DNA of 64,000 nucleotides, taken from contig NZ_SSBK01000004.1 in the NCBI RefSeq assembly GCF_004795035.1, forward strand, positions 186,001-250,000. The letters run 5' to 3'. The stretch is from Streptomyces sp. A0958. GTDB lineage: Bacteria; Actinomycetota; Actinomycetes; Streptomycetales; Streptomycetaceae. The translations under genes were made by a program, and so were the position numbers. Numbering within the stretch: the first letter of the stretch is position 1; each line of letters starts with the position of its first letter. Under the pieces are notes generated by a model. That model had not been told where the DNA came from. It searched no databases and was given only the letters and a program-made list of their open reading frames with translations. Shown here piece by piece: positions 61,047 through 64,000 of the stretch.

Positions 61047-62576
61047 TCAGGACGACACCGCGGGTACCGCCCGTCCGGGTGACACGCCGGTCTCCGCCAC
61101 CCGCGCGATGTTGCGGGCCATGCCGCCGAACACGAGGGCGTGGAAGGGCGAGACACTCCACCAGTACGCGTGGCCGAGCAGCCCGCGCGGATGGAACAGG
61201 GCCCGCTGCCGGTAACGCGTCCGGCCCCTCTCGTCCCGCTCCACGTACATCTCCAGCCAGGCCGGTCCCGGCAGCCGCATCTCCGCGCGCAGCCGCAGCA
61301 GACGGCCCGGTTCGATCTCCTCGACCCGCCAGAAGTCCAGGGAGTCACCCACCCTCAGCCGGTCGGTGTCGCGCCGTCCTCGTCGCAGGCCCACGCCTCC
61401 CACCAGCCGGTCGAGCCAGCCGCGCACCGCCCAGGCCAGCGGGAACGAGTACCAGCCGTGCTCGCCGCCGATGCCTTCGATCACCCGCCACAGGGCGTCC
61501 GGCGACGCGTCGACGGTGCGTTCGCGCACATCCGTGTACAGGCTGCCGCCCGCCCAGTCGGGGTCCGTGGGAAGGGGATCGCTGGGCACCCCCGGCACCG
61601 AGGCGGAGGACCACCGGGTCGCGACCCGGGCCTCCCGGACCCGTTGCAGCGCCAGCCGCAGCGCCGTCTTGAACGTGAACGGCTGCCCCGCACCGTCGGG
61701 GACGTACCGCGCGATGTCGTGTTCCCGGCACACCACCTCGTACCGCAGGGACTCCGCGAGCGGCCGGGCGATCGGCGCGGGCACGGGCGTGATGAGCCCG
61801 ACCCAGTGGCTGGACAGCCCCGGTGTCAGCATCGGCACGGGCAGGATCAGCCGGTGCGGCAGCTCAGCGACCTCCGCGTACCGCTGCATCATGTCCCGGT
61901 AGGTCAGGACGTCCGGGCCGCCGACGTCGAAGGTGCGGTTCACGTCCCGGGGCATGCGGGCACTGCCCACCAGATAGCGCAGCACGTCGCGCACCGCGAT
62001 CGGCTGAATCCGGGTCGACACCCAGCTCGGCGTCACCATGACCGGCAGCCGCTCCGTGAGATAGCGCAGCATCTCGAAGGAGGCGGACCCCGAGCCGATG
62101 ATGATCGCGGCGCGCAACGCGGTGGTCGGGACGCCGGAGTCCAGCAGGATGCGGCCCACCTCCGCCCGCGAGCGCAGATGCGGCGACAGCTCACGCGCCG
62201 GCGTGCCGTCGGGGGTGAGGCCGCCGAGGTAGACGATGCGCCCGACCCCCGCCGCCCGTGCCTGCTCCGCGAACGTCGAGGCTGCCCGCCGGTCGGTGTC
62301 CTCGAAGCCGGCCCCGGTCGTCAGGGAGTGCACCAGGTAGTAGGCCACGTCGATGCCGCGCATCGCCGGGGCCAGGGACTCCGCGTCCGTGACGTCGCCC
62401 CGGACGGTCTCCACCTCCCCGGCCCACGGATAGTCCCGGAGCTTCTCCGGGGTGCGGGCCAGACACCGAACCCGGTGCCCCGCCGCGAGGAGTTCCGGCA
62501 CCAGCCGGCCGCCGATGTAGCCGGTGGCGCCGGTGACCAGGCAGTTCAGCGGCGTGTTCGCGTGGTCGACCGTCAT
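61047..62576 (-). CDS. NAD(P)-binding SDR-like protein with C-terminal DUF2867
   Basis: Protein of 509 aa. The N-terminal atypical SDR (NmrA-like) domain has VTGATGYIGGRLVPELLAAG (dinucleotide motif) and DVAYYLVHSLTTGAGFEDTD. The C-terminal 160 residues (about 340-500) are the START-like DUF2867 domain (VIEGIGGEHGWYSFPLAWAV; GLLGHAYWWSVSPFHALVFG). The catalytic YxxxK of classical SDRs is not evident, so enzyme activity is uncertain. GGAGG lies five bases before ATG 62576; upstream in-frame codons are not supported. It is the first gene of the probable photolyase operon and divergent from the vanZ-like gene across 142 bp. Confidence 0.88.
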   Translation of the reverse strand: MTVDHANTPLNCLVTGATGYIGGRLVPELLAAGHRVRCLARTPEKLRDYPWAGEVETVRGDVTDAESLAPAMRGIDVAYYLVHSLTTGAGFEDTDRRAASTFAEQARAAGVGRIVYLGGLTPDGTPARELSPHLRSRAEVGRILLDSGVPTTALRAAIIIGSGSASFEMLRYLTERLPVMVTPSWVSTRIQPIAVRDVLRYLVGSARMPRDVNRTFDVGGPDVLTYRDMMQRYAEVAELPHRLILPVPMLTPGLSSHWVGLITPVPAPIARPLAESLRYEVVCREHDIARYVPDGAGQPFTFKTALRLALQRVREARVATRWSSASVPGVPSDPLPTDPDWAGGSLYTDVRERTVDASPDALWRVIEGIGGEHGWYSFPLAWAVRGWLDRLVGGVGLRRGRRDTDRLRVGDSLDFWRVEEIEPGRLLRLRAEMRLPGPAWLEMYVERDERGRTRYRQRALFHPRGLLGHAYWWSVSPFHALVFGGMARNIARVAETGVSPGRAVPAVSS

Positions 62577-62718
62577 GAGACCTCCGCATCGGTTCGTGTC
62601 CTGCCGGATGCGCCGGGTCTTCTCCGACCGGCCCACTGCGACCAGTCTGACGTCCGGACCCGCGCCCCGCACGGCCGCGGCGGGTATGGCCCCTGCGCTC
62701 CCGGGGCATCCGAGGCCC

Positions 62719-63369
62719 ATGGACGCAGAGGCCGCAAGAGCTGAGCGCGACGGAACCCCGTCCAGAGGATGGGGGCGGCTCCTGCTGCGCGTCTCCATAC
62801 TGGTACTGGCCCTCCTGGCCCTGGTCGGATTCTCCGTCGTGCTGGCGAAGGTGACGCTCACGCCGTCGCCCGCCTCCGAGGACCTCGTCACGTCGAACCT
62901 GCGACCGGGACGCTCCCTGCGCCAGTACGCCGAGGACTACACCTTCCTCGCCGCGTGCAAGCAGGCCGGGGGCAACCTTCTGCTGGGCATGCCGTTCGGT
63001 GTCCTGCTGCCCATCCTGGTACCGCGGCGGCTGCGGATGATCCGCATGGTCCTGCTGACCGTGCTGGTCATCGCCGTCGTCGAACTGGTGCAGGGAGCGC
63101 TCGTCGCGGGCCGCGCCTTCGACGTGGACGACGTCATCCTCAACACCGCGGGCGCGCTCCTGGCCTATCTGCTGGTCGGGCGCCGCCTGAGCCACCGCTA
63201 CCACGTCCTCGCGGACGAACCCGGCCGAACGACGGAGCCCGCCCCGGCCCGGCGCCCGGAGCCTGCCCTGCGCCCCGCCCGGCAGAAGGCACGGACCCCC
63301 TCGCGCTGGTCACGGCTGCGGCAGGGCGCACGGGCCAGGGCCGCACGCGGCCGCCCCCGCAAGCGCTGA
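62719..63369 (+). CDS. VanZ-family membrane protein
   Basis: Membrane protein of 216 aa with a VanZ-like core of four hydrophobic segments (LLLRVSILVLALLALVGFSV; CKQAGGNLLLGMPFGVLLPI; MIRMVLLTVLVIAVVELVQG; VDDVILNTAGALLAYLLVG). The family signature ELVQG followed by FDVDDVILNTAG is clear. The 50-residue tail is strongly basic (ARQKARTPSRWSRLRQGARA), probably cytoplasmic. VanZ relatives affect teicoplanin susceptibility in enterococci; in Streptomyces they are common and of unknown role. GAGG precedes ATG 62719; ATG 62686 is an alternative. Confidence 0.85.
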   Translation: MDAEAARAERDGTPSRGWGRLLLRVSILVLALLALVGFSVVLAKVTLTPSPASEDLVTSNLRPGRSLRQYAEDYTFLAACKQAGGNLLLGMPFGVLLPILVPRRLRMIRMVLLTVLVIAVVELVQGALVAGRAFDVDDVILNTAGALLAYLLVGRRLSHRYHVLADEPGRTTEPAPARRPEPALRPARQKARTPSRWSRLRQGARARAARGRPRKR

Positions 63370-63520
63370 CGGAGACGAGCAGCCGGATACCCGATCGGCG
63401 TTGGCCCTCGGCCGGCTGCCCGCCCCCGTCCGTGACCCGCTGCTCCTCGGACGACACCGGCTACAGCATGCGGCCGTAAAGGACTCGTGCGAACGCCCGT
63501 TCCCCCGGCATGATCACCGG

Positions 63521-64000
63521 ATGACATGGACAGCCCCTGAAGCCACGCGTACGCCCGGCTCGCTCGTCGCAGGCGAGCGCGAGATGCTCACCGGATTCCT
63601 GAACTGGTTCCGTTCCACCCTCCTGCAGAAGTGCGCCGGCCTGACCGGTGAGCAGCTCGCCGAGCGGACCGTCCCGCCGTCGAACCTCGCGCTGCTGGGA
63701 CTCGTACGCCACATGGCGAAGGTCGAACGCACCTGGTTCCGGCAGCGGTTCGCCGGCCAGGAGCTGGGGTCGCTGTACGACCAGGCGAAGGGCAAGGACG
63801 CGGACTTCGAGGACCTCGACCCGGCCCGGGCCGCCGAGGACTACGCCCGGCTGGTCGAGGAGTGCCGGCTGGCGGACGAGATCGTCGCCGGCGCCTCGCT
63901 GGACGACACCTTCACCCACGACGGCGAGGTCTACTCCCTGCGCTTCGTCCACGTCCACATGATCAGCGAGTACGCGCGCCACATCGGCCACGCCGACCTG
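63521..64000 (+). CDS. DinB-family (DUF664) protein, truncated by the window end
   Basis: The first 160 codons of a four-helix-bundle DinB/DUF664 protein. Features: ERTVPPSNLALLGLVRHMAK, VERTWFRQRFAG, and HVHMISEYARHIGHADL, which holds the conserved metal-site histidines at the usual end of the family (the full protein is normally about 165-175 aa). Proteins of this family include mycothiol- or bacillithiol-dependent transferases; the role of this one is unknown. No strong ribosome-binding site precedes ATG 63521. The gene runs off the right edge without a stop. Confidence 0.88.
   Translation, partial: MTWTAPEATRTPGSLVAGEREMLTGFLNWFRSTLLQKCAGLTGEQLAERTVPPSNLALLGLVRHMAKVERTWFRQRFAGQELGSLYDQAKGKDADFEDLDPARAAEDYARLVEECRLADEIVAGASLDDTFTHDGEVYSLRFVHVHMISEYARHIGHADL

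Overview
The window is chromosomal DNA from an actinomycete, almost certainly Streptomyces. The G+C content is very high with strong third-position bias. Starts are often GTG, ribosome-binding sites are GGAGG-like, and there are ATGA/GTGA operon overlaps. Marker genes agree: a geosmin synthase, a whiE-type spore-pigment polyketide cluster, an NsdA-like regulator and several paired hairpin terminators. I recognise about 50 protein genes. I see no rRNA, tRNA, CRISPR array, integrase or phage genes.

Layout. 1-3.8 kb: three-subunit molybdenum hydroxylase (FeS, FAD with an extra FeS cluster, molybdopterin). 4-8.6 kb: anti-sigma-like ATPase, succinate-semialdehyde dehydrogenase and phosphoketolase, ending in a perfect 22-bp hairpin. 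8.6-22 kb: mixed housekeeping genes, including a baeRF-family protein, secreted endonuclease I, an RlmG-type rRNA methyltransferase, an acyl-CoA dehydrogenase, an ADP-ribosylglycohydrolase, an MpaB-type oxygenase, a Ser/Thr kinase with TPR repeats, a PYROXD2-like oxidoreductase and a Tat-exported serine hydrolase. 22-30 kb: acyl-CoA and aromatic-acid activation (flavin oxidoreductase plus acyl-CoA ligase, a second ligase, paaK) and a tandem alpha/beta-hydrolase fusion. 30.2-39.6 kb: complete whiE-like spore-pigment cluster with a divergent hydroxylase, followed by an O-methyltransferase and a secreted beta-helix protein on the opposite strand. 39.8-45.8 kb: divergent acyl-CoA ligase and a crotonase, DUF35, Ltp4-like, Ltp3-like operon resembling the mycobacterial cholesterol side-chain genes. 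46-53 kb: GH95 alpha-fucosidase, geosmin synthase and amidase. 53-64 kb: regulators and phosphatases, zinc-independent ribosomal proteins L33 and L31, a photolyase operon, VanZ and a truncated DinB gene.

The least expected signals are regulatory. A perfect match to the KstR consensus (TNNAACNNGTTNNA) lies upstream of the acyl-CoA dehydrogenase at 12.4 kb, and a one-mismatch match lies in the divergent promoter of the side-chain-like operon at 41.55 kb. Together they suggest a dispersed steroid- or terpenoid-type regulon. The second site abuts a 181-bp palindromic, MITE-like element with 21-bp perfect terminal repeats, sitting between that promoter and the crotonase start. A SigR-type promoter (GGAAT, 18 bp, GTT) plus a degenerate Zur-like site precedes the zinc-independent L33/L31 genes. 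Palindromes consistent with TetR or RpiR operators precede the serine hydrolase, the flavin oxidoreductase and paaK. Apart from the NsdA-like protein, the window encodes no obvious DNA-binding regulator, so these sites must be read by proteins encoded elsewhere.
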